A program made the position numbers and the translations under genes. A DNA stretch of 7,176 bases, taken from positions 1 to 7,176 of the forward strand of contig ONIK01000080.1 of assembly GCA_900317865.1 (NCBI GenBank), written 5' to 3'. How positions within the stretch are numbered: position 1 is the first letter of the stretch; each line of letters begins with the position of its first letter. This DNA is from an uncultured Methanobrevibacter sp. (GTDB lineage Archaea; Methanobacteriota; Methanobacteria; Methanobacteriales; Methanobacteriaceae). The notes under the pieces are model-generated. The model was given only the letters and a program-made list of their open reading frames with translations, ran no database searches and was not told the origin of the DNA. Shown one piece after another: positions 5,723 to 7,176 of the stretch.

Positions 5723-7176
5723 ATGATTTCAGATTGTAAAATTTTAAGAGATTTTAGTATGGAAATTGACAAAATGGAGGATGAATTCCAGCTTATGTAT
5801 TTTGCATCAATAATTGTTGATGGTGCTTTTGATTTCTTTAAAATAGAACGAAAAGTGTCAAATGTTGGAAAACCACCATTTGACCTCAAAGATATGATAA
5901 AACTGATTTTTTATGGATATGTAAATAAAATAACAAGTACAGTGACATTATCATATAATGCCAAATACAATATGTTGTACAATATTATTTCACATGGCCT
6001 AGAACCAAGTGATCGAACCATATGAGATTATTGCAAGTATTTCCAACCAATTTACCAATTAATAATAAGTTTCATATTGATTGTAGCAAATAGAATTGGT
6101 TTAACTGATTATGAACATATTGCAATTGACGGTACAATTAAAAAAGCATATAACTCACCTTTCAATATAATTAAAGAAAAAGACCTTAGTTTATTGATAA
6201 AGCATTATATAGTGCAGAAATTAACAAAAGATGAAATTAAAAAACTTAGAAGAACAGCAAGGAAATTTTTAAATGATAAATCAAAAACAGATGAAGAAAA
6301 AGTAAATATTCTTTTTCATTGGTGGCAGTTGCTTGATTATTCTGGCCAGGCTTCGCTTGCTTTGAATGATCATGATGCTAGATTAATGAAAACAAAGGAT
6401 AATGGCCAAAAATATCCTAAATTTTCATTAAACATTCAATTGGGAACAGATACTAAATCTAAATTGATTTGTGGAGTGAATGCCGTTCAAAATCCAACAG
6501 ACCATTATCAAATTCCTGCGTTAATGAATCAAATCCTCACTAATTTAAATTCCAAACCAAGCAAAATTAGTGCCGATACAATTTATTTAACATTAGCAAA
6601 TTTGAATTATTTAGATAATTTGGGCATATCTGCTTTAATTCCCACATCACAGCAAAATAGAAAAAATTCTAATAATTTACCAGAAAATCTATTTGCTATT
6701 GATTATTTTGTATTTGACGAATATAAAAATGTTTTTATCTGTCCCGAAAATCAAGAATTAACTCTCGATGGTGCGTATCCCGCACCACAGGAAAAAGGAG
6801 GGGGAAATAAAATCAAATTGGTTTATTCCAACTATGATGCCTGCAAAAAATGTGAATACAAGAGAAAATGTTACAAAAAGAACCACAGAACAATAACTAG
6901 ATATGTGCACGAAGTTTCATATAAAACTGAACGATTAATGTCTTCAGAAGAAGGAATAAAGAATATAAATTACGTTCAAAGACTGTAGAAGCACATAATG
7001 GGACTTTTAAAAGAATTTACCATCATGATAGCATTCCCATAACTGGATTAAAAAGAGTCCAGAACCTAATGTTCGCCATTGTGGCATCATATAATTTAAT
7101 AAGATTATTTAATCTCATCAAAGAAAAAAATATGGACTTACATTCAGTTATTAGTTCAATAAAGTTCATATCACTA
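5723..7176 (+). pseudogene. IS1182-family transposase, nonsense codon plus frameshift (3' partial)
   Basis: A DDE transposase of at least 480 residues in original form. ATG 5723 has GGAG 11 nt upstream; TTG 5714 is too close to it. Residues about 40-100 match the DUF772/InsH-type N-terminal domain (FDLKDMIKLIFYGYVNK, later EPSDRTI). Codon 101 is TGA (6023-6025) where RTI-R-DYCKYFQ is expected, explained by one CGA to TGA change; the same frame then runs on. Catalytic Asp 136 lies in AIDGT (6128-6130), Asp 285 in SADTIY (6575-6577), and a zinc-like C-x2-C-x5-C cluster near residues 374-383. At 6961-6964 one base is missing: frame 2 stops at TAG 6986, while frame 1 continues YKLRSKTVEAHNGTFKR, with the catalytic Glu at 6988-6990, to the last base. 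Any product stopping at either lesion lacks the Glu. The C-terminus matches the relic at 4011-4244. Confidence 0.9.

Larger units (their letters stand above)
5402..7176 (+). mobile_element. IS1182-like insertion sequence, inactivated, right end outside window
   Basis: The element is defined by the transposase pseudogene (5723 to beyond 7176) and a candidate left end at 5402. Between them, 5428-5655 is AT-rich leader DNA with no frame of note. The right end is not in the window, so the terminal repeat pair and target duplication cannot be verified here. The good preservation of the transposase, apart from two lesions, marks a younger insertion than the relic at 3937-4244. Confidence 0.6.

Noticed and set aside
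6023..6025. In-frame TGA as selenocysteine
   Set aside because: Arginine fits the family at this point and one base change explains it. Methanobacteriales are not known to use selenocysteine, and no SECIS-like context or redox site is evident.

Overview
The window is AT-rich and looks archaeal, most likely a Methanobrevibacter-type methanogen (Methanobacteriales). Four things point there: a large secreted protein with a right-handed beta-helix followed by Ig-like repeats (an 'adhesin-like protein' of the kind expanded in that lineage), a clean BRE/TATA promoter upstream of one gene, GGAG ribosome-binding sites, and transposase relics of an IS1182-like type. The genus is inferred from protein character, not from a marker gene.

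Layout. (1) 1-3279, plus strand: the C-terminal 1092 residues of an adhesin-like protein, open from the first base, followed directly by a palindrome/oligo-T terminator (3278-3317). (2) 3318-3936: very AT-rich DNA with no convincing gene, but with two neighbouring hairpins at 3430-3495. (3) 3937-4244: an old remnant of an IS1182-like element on the minus strand; only the C-terminus of its transposase and one probable end survive. (4) 4445-5128, minus strand: a complete gene for a small, secreted, cysteine-rich protein with its own BRE/TATA promoter and GGAG site. (5) 5220-5354, plus strand: the orphaned, very acidic C-terminal tail of a gene whose front is missing, with its terminator at 5365-5393. 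(6) 5402 to the window end: a second, younger IS1182-like element on the plus strand. Its transposase carries one nonsense codon (TGA at 6023) and one frameshift (about 6961-6964), so it is a pseudogene.

How the parts relate. Both intact-looking products are exported and probably act at or outside the cell envelope: the adhesin as a surface or host/partner-contact protein, the Cys-rich protein in an unknown role. The small gene sits between two diverging relics of the same transposase family and next to a beheaded gene, so this interval has been rearranged. A shared end motif (GAGTGTTGGC at 3937 and 5402) marks the probable element boundaries. No complete novel multi-gene system is visible. 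The best leads are the Cys-rich secreted protein in its IS-bracketed pocket, the orphan acidic tail, and the unexplained hairpin pair after the adhesin gene.
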